In this document: positions 54,475-64,000 of the stretch, one piece after another | Position numbering within the stretch: the stretch's first letter is position 1 | Layout of the letters: every line of letters begins with the position of its first letter | Translations under genes and position numbers: made by a program | Notes under the pieces: generated by a model | What the model saw: only the letters and a program-made list of their open reading frames with translations | The model's database searches: none | What the model was told of the DNA's origin: nothing | DNA from: Halomonas sp. BDJS001 | Lineage (GTDB): Bacteria; Pseudomonadota; Gammaproteobacteria; Pseudomonadales; Halomonadaceae | DNA length: 64,000 bases | Direction: 5' to 3' | Assembly (NCBI RefSeq): GCF_026104355.1 | Contig: NZ_CP110535.1 | Span: 2,604,001-2,668,000 of the forward strand

Positions 54475-54933
54475 CTAATGGTAGTATGCCAGCAAGATAT
54501 TGTGCAGAACCCTTACACTGAAATACCACCCTCCTTCAACTGTGACAGCCGGAACATTCTCATGGAAGAAGTATGAAAACCAGTTGGCTTCAAGTCCATC
54601 GTGTACTTCGCTAATTTTCCGCTTATCTGCGGAGCTTTGATCCAACTGAAAGTGCTTACTTCCATTCGCCAGATCTCTAGTAATATCCAGTACAAGATTC
54701 ATCTGCGCGGGCAACTTTGCACGGTTCCGTTTTGATCTACTTAGCGATGTCTTAGGATCACTCTTCGACCAATCCTGAAAAAGATGCCAGGAAGTTATCA
54801 GAAAATCGGTAGCTTCATGCGCATCCCAGCTTCCACGCAGACCTTCCGCATCCCGCAAGAGCTTTCTGTAATAGTCTGTACTTGATACAAAACCAAGTGT
54901 CGCGCCATCTCTACCTGAAAGCTTTTTACCCAT
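54475..54933 (-). CDS. Cassette orphan protein (DLANGSKHF motif)
   Basis: A 152-residue helical protein, unrecognised. The central segment LVLDITRDLANGSKHFQLDQ has an R..H arrangement slightly longer than the HEPN consensus; the C-terminus is aromatic (EGGWYFSVRVLHNILLAYYH). The ATG at 54933 has AAGG upstream. The GTTATGC core of the previous attC lies 78 bases before the start, and about 140 untranslated bases (54335-54474) separate the stop from its attC. Confidence 0.7.
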   Translation of the reverse strand: MGKKLSGRDGATLGFVSSTDYYRKLLRDAEGLRGSWDAHEATDFLITSWHLFQDWSKSDPKTSLSRSKRNRAKLPAQMNLVLDITRDLANGSKHFQLDQSSADKRKISEVHDGLEANWFSYFFHENVPAVTVEGGWYFSVRVLHNILLAYYH

Positions 54934-55010
54934 TTTGATTTGGCCTTTCTAGTTGACCGCTCGTAAGTGCGAAACCATAAATAGAATCTACGACAGGATC
55001 GAATTTATTC

Positions 55011-55085
55011 GCATAACGCCTAAGCTCAGTTGTCGGCTGAAGCGCGGCAGCGCTTTGGGCGGTCAACTGCAGCGATTTGTTAGAG
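55011..55085 (-). repeat. attC site of the first cassette (HNH)
   Basis: 75 bp from GCATAAC (55011-55017) to GTTAGAG (55079-55085). GCT-CAGTTG pairs with CAACTGCAGC with an unpaired base; inner hairpin AAGCGC-GGCA-GCGCTT. The HNH stop codon is in the core. Confidence 0.87.
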
Positions 55086-55661
55086 TTCAACTCCATTATT
55101 GCGAGCATAATAGATAAGAAGCCCAACCATTGTTGCTGGCGTCAGCCTTGCGGATGTTGGGGCGTAGTTAGATTGGGGGCGGTGCAATCCCATTTTGCCG
55201 TCTAACCAACCCCGAAAGCTCTCGGCATTCATGAAGGCACAGTATTTATCATGATCTTGCTCTTCGACGCCAAATGAACGAAGAGCCGTCTTGATCTTTT
55301 GAGCCTCACGAACATAGGAGCTTTGGGCACGCGCCCACTCGTAGAATATTTCTGGAATGCTGGTATTTGGCGCCAGATCGTGGCATTCCCGGCACATGAG
55401 AAAAAGGTTATCGCATTCATCTGTGCCACCCAAGGACTTGGGAACTATGTGGCATCGCTGCAATGGAATCTTATCCCAGCATCTATATATCTCCTCCAAG
55501 CTCGCATCAGGTTTTCGAATGTCGTATTTGTCACTATAGTGAAATCCGCACGCCCAACAGCTAGGCTCTCCCCAATCGATAAAAAAGCCTAGTTCACCAA
55601 TTCGATGGCGCCAGTGTTCAAAAACTTCGCGTTTCGCCGGCAGGGAGTCTATAAAAGGCAC
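55080..55661 (-). CDS. HNH endonuclease family cassette protein
   Basis: A 193-residue protein with a zinc-type HNH domain: SCWACGFH, LQRCHIVPKSLGGTDECDN and LFLMCRECHDLAPNTS (His and Asn of HNH, two CxxC pairs). Around it are unclassified helical regions. It may be a restriction or defence nuclease, or a toxin; no methylase or antitoxin is adjacent. The start is GTG at 55661 with AGAGG from the attI/cassette junction as ribosome site, so expression probably depends on the integron promoter. First cassette beside intI. Confidence 0.82.
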   Translation of the reverse strand: MPFIDSLPAKREVFEHWRHRIGELGFFIDWGEPSCWACGFHYSDKYDIRKPDASLEEIYRCWDKIPLQRCHIVPKSLGGTDECDNLFLMCRECHDLAPNTSIPEIFYEWARAQSSYVREAQKIKTALRSFGVEEQDHDKYCAFMNAESFRGWLDGKMGLHRPQSNYAPTSARLTPATMVGLLIYYARNNGVEL

Positions 55662-55667
55662 TTTAAC

Positions 55668-55879
55668 CTCTAACAGGTATTAGACGGCGCGTCCTATGAT
55701 TGGATGAACGCGTCAGCATGTTTACTTAATACATGTAGCTTCCCTTTTCGTGCATAACCACATGATTTTAAAATAAATTAATATTAATTAGGCTACGCTT
55801 GCAGAATTCGCATGCTTGCGCGTTTTGCCAAGCCCAATAATACTGTATGCATATCCACCACCAGGGGACAGGCAACCAA
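55668..55879 (-). other. Candidate attI and promoter region of the integron
   Basis: The 200 bases between intI and the first cassette. A GTTAGAG core (minus strand, 55674-55668) lies directly before the HNH gene and is identical to the core ending its attC. A second core-like GTTATGC lies at 55758-55752. The AT-rich stretch at 55768-55793 may hold the leftward cassette promoter. Confidence 0.55.
55816..55858 (+). promoter_or_regulatory. Putative intI promoter with degenerate LexA box
   Basis: TTGCGC (55816-55821) and TAATAC (55838-55843) are spaced 16 bases apart. CTGTATGCATATCCAC (55843-55858) keeps the left half of the LexA consensus CTGT-N8-ACAG but not the right half. Many intI genes are SOS-controlled; here control would be weakened or lost. 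Confidence 0.4.
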
Positions 55880-56245
55880 ATGGATATGCAAAGCAGGTCT
55901 CCGAAACTAATGGATCGTGTGAAAGCTGATATGCGAGTAAAGCGCTACAGCCCACGCACTGAAAAAACATACTGTTACTGGATACGTTACTTCATTCGCT
56001 ATCATGGGCTGCGACACCCAGCCAGTATGGGCTCTTCTGAAGTCCAAGCTTTTCTTGAGCACCTTGCCGTAGAGCGATATGTGGCTGCGGCTACACAAAA
56101 CCAAGCGCTTAATGCTTTAGTATTTCTGTATCGTCATATCCTTGATATGCCATTGGGTGATATTGGCACCTTTTCACGAGCTAAACGCCCGCGTCGATTA
56201 TCTGTCGTGCTTTCTCACGAAGAGGTCATGCGCATGTTAAATTGA
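55880..56245 (+). pseudogene. intI: Integron integrase IntI, truncated after the N-terminal domain
   Basis: The 121 residues from ATG 55880 match the N-terminal half of integron tyrosine recombinases: SPKLMDRVKADMRVKRYSPR, TEKTYCYWIRYFIRYHGLRHP, MGSSEVQAFLEHLAVER, TQNQALNALVFLYRHIL and RAKRPRRLSVVLSHEEVMRML. The frame ends at a stop where IntI1 continues for about 220 more residues. The whole catalytic domain (R-H-R-Y) is absent and no other frame downstream encodes it, so this is a true truncation and not a one-base error. The array can no longer be moved by its own integrase. Confidence 0.92.
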
Positions 56246-56642
56246 GTGTGTGGGCCTATGAATTTGATGGACATCCCCTGACCTGAGGAAGGAATTTGCC
56301 GGTGTGCGCAGCCTTTTAGGCTAAAAAGCTAAAACGAAACCACGCTACCGCCACGGCACAACCAGGTTACGTAAAACGCTCCAGTTGCAACCGTGTTTGA
56401 CTCATTAACCATACCTTATTGATAAATTTGGCTTAGGTCACATGCCAATACAATAAAGTAATGTCTTTTGGGGCCGACAATTAGTTGGTTGCATTGATCT
56501 GGTACCGCTGCGCGGTACTTTCGCGGGTGCCTCGCTTCGCTCGTTACCACGCGCTACGAAAACCCCTCGATCATTACCGGCTTACCGCTGGCCTTCCTCC
56601 GCAAATCCGATTAGCCTGCTAATTCACTATTAAGGGTTTGGC
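56246..56642. other. Junction region after intI, with partial palindromic repeat
   Basis: No gene seen. At 56522-56558 CGCGGGTGCCTCGCTTCGCT and CGTTACCACGCGCTACG repeat the right arm of the 40623-40790 element, so the accessory region is bordered on both sides by this repeat. The rest shows nothing recognisable. Confidence 0.6.
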
Positions 56643-57956
56643 ATGCAAGAGACAACTTCTCGGCAACGCTTGGCGGGCGTGCTGATTTTGCTTGGATTGA
56701 TCGCACAGATTATTGGTTTTACCGGCTGGCTCAGCACTGCCCATGCGGTGAGCTATTTGCTATGGGCGGCGGTTGTGTTGCTGTGGCGGGATATTCCCCG
56801 CCGTTCGCGCATACAGGCGGGTGTGCTGATAGCACTGGGAGCGGGCATGCTGCTGGTGGCGCGGTTTGTTTATGGCGCCGAGGTGGATTGGCCCGCTATG
56901 TTGCAGGGCAATTCGTTTGTGGCGGCGATGCTGGTGGGCGTTAGTTTTATCTCGCTGATTGGCAAGCAAGGTAATAAGGGCGCGACGGGGAGTCGAGTGA
57001 CCGGAGCGGGTGGCGTGCTGCGTACCTGGTTGGGCGTTCACTTCCTGGGGACAATTTTAAATCTCTCTACCGTGTTTATGGTGGGCGATAAGCTGGCCCG
57101 GCGTGGGCCACTCACTACGCCGCAGTTGTTGGCGCTTAACCGTGGGCTGAGCAGCGCGGCGCTGTGGTCGCCTTTTTTTGCCTCTATGGGCGTGGTGATT
57201 GCGCTCGTACCCGACGTTGAGTACGCGCAAATTGCCGTAGTGGGCTTTCCCATGGCGATGCTGTCGGGGCTGCTAACCACGCTGGAGTTGCGGCGACGGT
57301 TTGATCTCAGCGAGGTGGATGGCTACTCACTGGCGCCGCGCAGCCTGTTGATGCCGGTGGGTATGGCGGCGTTGGTGATGCTGTTTCACTTTGTGCTTAC
57401 CCCTGCCCTGACCATCGTCAGCATTATCACCTTTCTGCTACCTAGCGTTGCGCTGCTAAGTAACCTGCCCCATGGGCCCAAATTTACCCTGCGGCGGATT
57501 CGTCAGCACACCACTACGCGCTTACCCGCCATGCGCGGCGAGATTTCGCTGTTTTTAGCAGCGGGGTTATTAACCATTGGCCTTTCGACACTGGTAACAG
57601 CAGCAGCTGGCAGCGACTGGACATTGTTCACCCGCTTTGGTGCGCCACAGGCGATGGTTAGCTTTGTAGCGATTACGTTGAGTGCACTGGCAGGCTTACA
57701 CCCCATTATTGGGGTGTCGGTGTTGGCCTCAATACTGAGTCTGCAGAACGGTGAGCAAACTGTGTTTGCGTTTGTGGCGTTAACGTCATGGGCAGTGGGC
57801 ACCAGCGTTGGCCCGCTTTCGGGGATCAACCTGTCACTGCAGGGTCGCTACGGGGTGAGCGGTTACCGCATGATGAAAAATAACCTCCTCTACGCAGCGG
57901 TAATGAGCCTGCTCTCGCTGGGGGCGATTGCAGGCGTCAGTTTATTGGTCACCTAA
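56643..57956 (+). CDS. Multi-spanning membrane protein, probable permease
   Basis: A 437-residue protein with about 11-12 hydrophobic segments. Family not recognised with confidence; motifs such as ILNLSTVFMVGDKLARRGPL, LALNRGLSSAALWSPFFASMGV and GTSVGPLSGINLSLQGRYG with duplicated halves recall ion-transporter-superfamily permeases (DASS/TRAP-like). Cargo unknown. Weak ribosome site (AAGGG). It marks the return to core sequence and converges with ybeL. Confidence 0.7.
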   Translation: MQETTSRQRLAGVLILLGLIAQIIGFTGWLSTAHAVSYLLWAAVVLLWRDIPRRSRIQAGVLIALGAGMLLVARFVYGAEVDWPAMLQGNSFVAAMLVGVSFISLIGKQGNKGATGSRVTGAGGVLRTWLGVHFLGTILNLSTVFMVGDKLARRGPLTTPQLLALNRGLSSAALWSPFFASMGVVIALVPDVEYAQIAVVGFPMAMLSGLLTTLELRRRFDLSEVDGYSLAPRSLLMPVGMAALVMLFHFVLTPALTIVSIITFLLPSVALLSNLPHGPKFTLRRIRQHTTTRLPAMRGEISLFLAAGLLTIGLSTLVTAAAGSDWTLFTRFGAPQAMVSFVAITLSALAGLHPIIGVSVLASILSLQNGEQTVFAFVALTSWAVGTSVGPLSGINLSLQGRYGVSGYRMMKNNLLYAAVMSLLSLGAIAGVSLLVT

Positions 57957-57960
57957 TCGA

Positions 57961-58482
57961 TCAGGTCTCAACGATTTTGCTAGGGAAGCGGTAGAAGTAG
58001 CGATGTCCGCACTGGTGGCAGGGTTCCAGGCGCGCCACGGTGGGCAGCATCACCTGAGCATCGCAATGGGTGCAAGCCATTAGGCCGGGCGCGGCCATCT
58101 CGCCTTCGCAGTAGTCGGCGCGGGCGGCCTCTAAATCTTCCTCAAAGCGCTCGCGTTCGACCACGCTACGGTCGGCAATCGACAGTAGCGACTCCGCCAC
58201 GCGGCGAGAAAGACCGTCAATATCGATACCCAGCCAGCTGGCCACCTGCTTGCCAGTGTCGGCCATGTAGTAGCGCATATCTTTCAGGTCACGCTCTACC
58301 CAGGCGCGCAGCAGGGCTAGCTCGTCTTTGGTGTACTCTTCCAGCTCCGCTTCAAACTCGACCGCGTCGTCCAGATCCTTCTGCAGATTTTCCCAGGTTA
58401 GCTCGTTAGCGCCCCCCTGCATCCGCTCTAGCAAGCGTTCGTAGCCTTCGCGTAAGCGATTGTCATTCTGCTGTTCACTCAT
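57961..58482 (-). CDS. ybeL: Zinc-ribbon-containing YbeL-like protein (DUF1451)
   Basis: A 173-residue acidic helical protein with a C-terminal zinc ribbon (MACTHCDAQVMLPTVARL and CHQCGHRYFYR). The helical part contains YERLLERMQGG and FEEDLEAARADYCEGEM. Function unknown. It lies upstream of and divergent from leuS, the same neighbourhood as E. coli ybeL-leuS-lptE-holA, which supports the identification. Confidence 0.85.
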   Translation of the reverse strand: MSEQQNDNRLREGYERLLERMQGGANELTWENLQKDLDDAVEFEAELEEYTKDELALLRAWVERDLKDMRYYMADTGKQVASWLGIDIDGLSRRVAESLLSIADRSVVERERFEEDLEAARADYCEGEMAAPGLMACTHCDAQVMLPTVARLEPCHQCGHRYFYRFPSKIVET

Positions 58483-58532
58483 GGTGCCTCTCCTTTTGTC
58501 GACGCGTGCAGTTACCTATCATCGGCTTACCG

Positions 58533-58561
58533 TTCAAGGATACACCCGCATAGGATACAAT
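58533..58561 (+). promoter_or_regulatory. Putative leuS promoter
   Basis: TTCAAG (58533-58538) and TACAAT (58556-58561) are spaced 17 bases apart, about 80 bases upstream of the leuS start. Sigma-70-like, moderate match. Confidence 0.45.
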
Positions 58562-58592
58562 CGACCTCACTTATCTGACACACGTCATCTAA

Positions 58593-61716
<3,124 letters not shown>

Positions 61717-61720
<4 letters not shown>

Positions 61721-62784
61721 AGGTATTTGCTGATCAGCTGCCCGCTGCGTTGGCAAAAAAGCTTCCCCGCGTAGTGATCGTAGCGGGGGACGAGCCCTTG
61801 CAGCATCGCGACGCCTGCGATGCGGTGAGAGCCGCCGCGCGTCAAGCAGGCGTTGAAGAGCGCGAAGTGCTCGACGTGGAGCCCAATTTCGCCTGGGGTC
61901 GCTTGATGGAGATGTCGAGCAATCTCTCGCTGTTTGCGACCAGCAAGCTGCTGGAGTTGCGCTTAGGCAATCACAAGTTGGGCCAGGAAGGCAGTAAAGC
62001 GTTAGCGCAGTACGCCGAAACCCTGGATAACAGCGATGACGTTTTGCTTATTGGCATGGGCAAGCTGGATGCCAAGCAGCAGAAAAGCGCCTGGTTTAAA
62101 GCGCTGGATAAGCACGGCCTGTTTGTACCGGTATGGCCAGTGGACGCTTCCCGCTTAGGCTATTGGCTGCGGGATCGTGCTTCGCTGCACGGTTTACAAA
62201 TTGATCTGGAAGCCGCTCGCCTGCTGGGTGAGCGCACCGAAGGCAATTTGTTGGCCGCCGATCAGGAGCTGCAAAAACTGGCGCTGATTCATCCCCAGGG
62301 CACCCGCTTGAACGTCGAGAGCATCGCCCAGGGCGTGGAAGACAGCACCCGCTTTGATGTCTTCAATCTGGCCGATGCCTGCTTGAAAGGCGAACCCAGC
62401 CGCGCTTCGCGCATTGTGAATGGACTGCGCAGTGAAGGCGTTGAGGCACCTATAGTGCTGTGGGCGCTTAGCCGTGAGCTACGCACGCTGCTGTCGCTGC
62501 ATCAGCACCTGGATCAAGGCCAGAGCTTTGAGCACGCCTGCAAAACCCAAAAGCCAATGATTTTCGATAAGCGCCGCCCCGCTTACCAGAAAGCCATTGG
62601 CCGCCTGCCCATGAAGCGACTGCATAAATTGCTTTTAATGGCTCAACGCCTCGATTTAGCCGTTAAGGGTGCGGCAACGGTACCGTTATGGCCCGGTCTA
62701 CACGATCTGGCCATGACCATGGCCGGGGGCCGCGGACTGCTCTCAGAGTCCGCCTGGACTTATCGCATTAGTGCAAATAATTAG
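61717..62784 (+). CDS. holA: DNA polymerase III subunit delta
   Basis: Clamp-loader subunit that opens the beta clamp. 355 residues: VVIVAGDEPLQHRDACDAVR, SLFATSKLLELRLGNHKLG, WPVDASRLGYWLRDRA, ALIDLEAARLLGERTEGNLLAADQE-like block and VLWALSRELRTLL. Start ATG overlaps the lptE stop, as in E. coli. Confidence 0.95.
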
Positions 62785-62870
62785 CACTTTGCATATTACG
62801 CTTAAAAATCAAACCATTTGTTTCTATACTCATTCCTTACCACCCCGACTAGTCTATAAGGAAGAAGACG

Positions 62871-63269
62871 ATGAAAACATTGCGTGCTTACCTCTCTACC
62901 CTGCTGATTGCAGTGCTCGTTATTACCAGCTTACCCGTTGCTGCTGCCCCCGCTGCAACTCAATCCATGGATTTGGTCTCTACCCAATCTGTTTTGTCAG
63001 CTGACCGTGCTGGCGCTGATCGCGAACGGATTAACGAGATTCTGGCCCGCGCCGATGTGCAAGATCAACTGGTAAAACAGGGTGTTGATCTAGATGAAGT
63101 CGAAGCCCGTGTTGCCGCTCTAAGCGATGCAGAAGCACAGCAGATGGCGGAACAGCTTGAACAGTTGCCAGCCGGTGCTGGCGTTGTAGGCGCGTTATTC
63201 GCTGTTTTCATTATTTTGCTGGTCACCGATATTCTCGGCCTAACCGACGTTTATCCGTTTACTCGCTAA
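62871..63269 (+). CDS. PA2779 family small envelope protein (DUF6627)
   Basis: A 132-residue protein with a signal peptide (1-26, ending AAA), a short helical domain (ADRERINEILARADVQDQL; VAALSDAEAQQMAEQLEQL) and a C-terminal membrane helix (VVGALFAVFIILLVTDIL). It matches proteins usually found directly before a PA2778-type peptidase lipoprotein, as here (12-base gap). Function unknown. GGAAGAAG precedes the ATG. Confidence 0.85.
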   Translation: MKTLRAYLSTLLIAVLVITSLPVAAAPAATQSMDLVSTQSVLSADRAGADRERINEILARADVQDQLVKQGVDLDEVEARVAALSDAEAQQMAEQLEQLPAGAGVVGALFAVFIILLVTDILGLTDVYPFTR

Positions 63270-63281
63270 TATAGGCCGCTC

Positions 63282-64000
63282 ATGACCTATCTGTTTTCCA
63301 ACGCCCGCTTTGCGGGCGTTTTTATTATGCTGTTACTGCTCAGCGGCTGTGCGCGAAACCCGGTATTACTGCAAAGCACCTATCAAGCGCTACCGCCTCA
63401 TACAGAAATCACCAGCGTGCCGTTTTATGCCCAAACGGAATATCAGTGTGGCCCTGCCACGCTGGCAATGGTGCTCAACCATCAGGGTGTCGACACTGGC
63501 GTTGACGAGCTGATTCCTCAGGTATTTCTGCCTGGGCGCGATGGCAGTGTGCAGCCTGAAATGCTGGCCACGGTGCGGCGCCATGAGCGGCTTGCGTTTC
63601 CTATTCGCGGCACCATGGATGCCTTGTTAAACCATTTGGCAGCGGGCGACCCGGTGGTGGTCATGCAAAATTTGTCGTTGCCAATTTACCCAATGTGGCA
63701 CTACGCCGTCGCCATTGGCTACGACCTACCCAATGAAACGCTTATTCTGCGTAGCGGAGAAATTGAGCGGCATACACTGTCGTTTAGCCGTTTCGATGCC
63801 ACCTGGGCACGTACTGAGCGCTGGGGATTTGTAGTGGCAGAGCCTGGTACGCTACCGGCGGGTATTAGCGCCCGTAATGCCTTAGAAGCAATTAGCGCCT
63901 ACGAAGAGACCCACGGGCCACGTGCAACGCTCTCAAGCTGGCAAGCGTTTGTGGCACGTCACCCGGCTAACGCAATAGGGCAGTTTGCGCTGGGCAACGC
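63282..64000 (+). CDS. PA2778 family C39-like cysteine peptidase lipoprotein (3'-partial)
   Basis: Open frame running off the right edge. The N-terminus MTYLFSNARFAGVFIMLLLL ends in the lipobox LLSGC (Cys 23). The peptidase domain has PFYAQTEYQCGPATLAMVL (catalytic Cys) and MWHYAVAIGYDLP (catalytic His); the visible end (YEETHGPRATLSSWQAFVARHPANAIGQFALGN) suggests TPR repeats follow. Start at 63282 is chosen because the later ATG at 63327 leaves too short a signal. An intrinsic-terminator-like hairpin lies within its first codons. Confidence 0.85.
   Translation, partial: MTYLFSNARFAGVFIMLLLLSGCARNPVLLQSTYQALPPHTEITSVPFYAQTEYQCGPATLAMVLNHQGVDTGVDELIPQVFLPGRDGSVQPEMLATVRRHERLAFPIRGTMDALLNHLAAGDPVVVMQNLSLPIYPMWHYAVAIGYDLPNETLILRSGEIERHTLSFSRFDATWARTERWGFVVAEPGTLPAGISARNALEAISAYEETHGPRATLSSWQAFVARHPANAIGQFALGN
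63300..63323 (+). terminator. Terminator hairpin inside the start of the PA2778-type gene
   Basis: AACGCCCGC (63300-63308) pairs with GCGGGCGTT (63312-63320) over a TTT loop and runs into TTTTT. It sits 30 bases after the PA2779-type stop and within the signal-peptide codons of the next gene. Confidence 0.75.

Larger units (their letters stand above)
42904..56245 (-). mobile_element. Chromosomal integron cassette array with truncated integrase
   Basis: Reading leftwards from intI: attI candidate, then single- or two-gene units, nearly all on the minus strand, each ending in or next to an attC-like site (best at 55011, 54251, 53369, 52788; weaker at 49323, 47360, 46767, 45308, 44190, 43541, 42904). 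Stop codons of the HNH, TM-protein, GNAT, nicotinamidase and DUF6151 genes overlap the core G-TTRRRY-like site. This is the layout of a sedentary integron: intI divergent from its cassettes. A non-cassette block at about 50.2-52.8 kb interrupts it. Confidence 0.85.

Noticed and set aside
54926..55126. Open frame with NKSLQLTAQSAAALQPTTELRR
   Set aside because: It is the conceptual translation of the 55011 attC site, not a gene.

Overview
The window reads as chromosome of a halophilic gammaproteobacterium, most likely a Halomonas/Vreelandella-type Halomonadaceae. The evidence is inferred from content: acidic C-terminal tails (PurN, AccD, the coiled-coil protein), a phasin of PHA granules, and Pseudomonas-like gene order (leuC-leuD-leuB-asd-fimV-truA-trpF-trpB-trpA-accD-folC-dedD-cvpA-purF-metZ; hda-perM // purM-purN; ybeL // leuS-lptE-holA). 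No rRNA and no CRISPR array were seen.

Layout. 1-3.2 kb: methionine uptake (metN partial, metI, metQ), free Met-R-sulfoxide reductase, and two tandem tRNA-Val(GAC). 3.4-22.3 kb: housekeeping genes (EEP phosphatase-like protein, fumC, phasin, hda, perM, purMN, dcd, apbC, a coiled-coil envelope protein, cobA, a diguanylate cyclase, phhB-phhC, an NCS2 permease, a MATE pump, yceI/cytochrome b561, a small repeat-bearing secreted protein). 22.3-40.6 kb: one long leftward biosynthetic block for methionine, purine, folate, fatty acid, tryptophan, lysine/threonine and leucine, closed by a divergent LysR regulator with a clear operator. 56.6-64 kb: a membrane permease, ybeL, leuS-lptE-holA and a PA2779/PA2778-type lipoprotein peptidase pair.

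The accessory region (about 40.6-56.6 kb) is the most interesting part. It is a chromosomal integron. A rightward intI gene at 55.88 kb keeps only the N-terminal core-binding domain. To its left lies an array of leftward genes whose stop codons repeatedly fall in or beside attC-like sites. Cassette products include an HNH protein, a HEPN-motif protein and two other orphans, an AadA-type aminoglycoside adenylyltransferase, VOC, GFA, GNAT, DUF899, SagB-type nitroreductase, LysE, nicotinamidase and macrodomain proteins. The array is interrupted by a non-cassette block (TauE/HxlR/SDR plus a deleted rlmF remnant). It is bordered by copies of a palindromic repeat, one of which is split by an IS110/IS1111-type insertion sequence whose empty site can be reconstructed.

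Five otherwise well-conserved genes (metN, purF, fimV, nitroreductase, aadA), and possibly the rlmF remnant, each need exactly one extra base in a short homopolymer to restore the frame. Several are core genes, so deletion-type sequence errors are a better first explanation than gene death; broken reading frames here should be read with that in mind.
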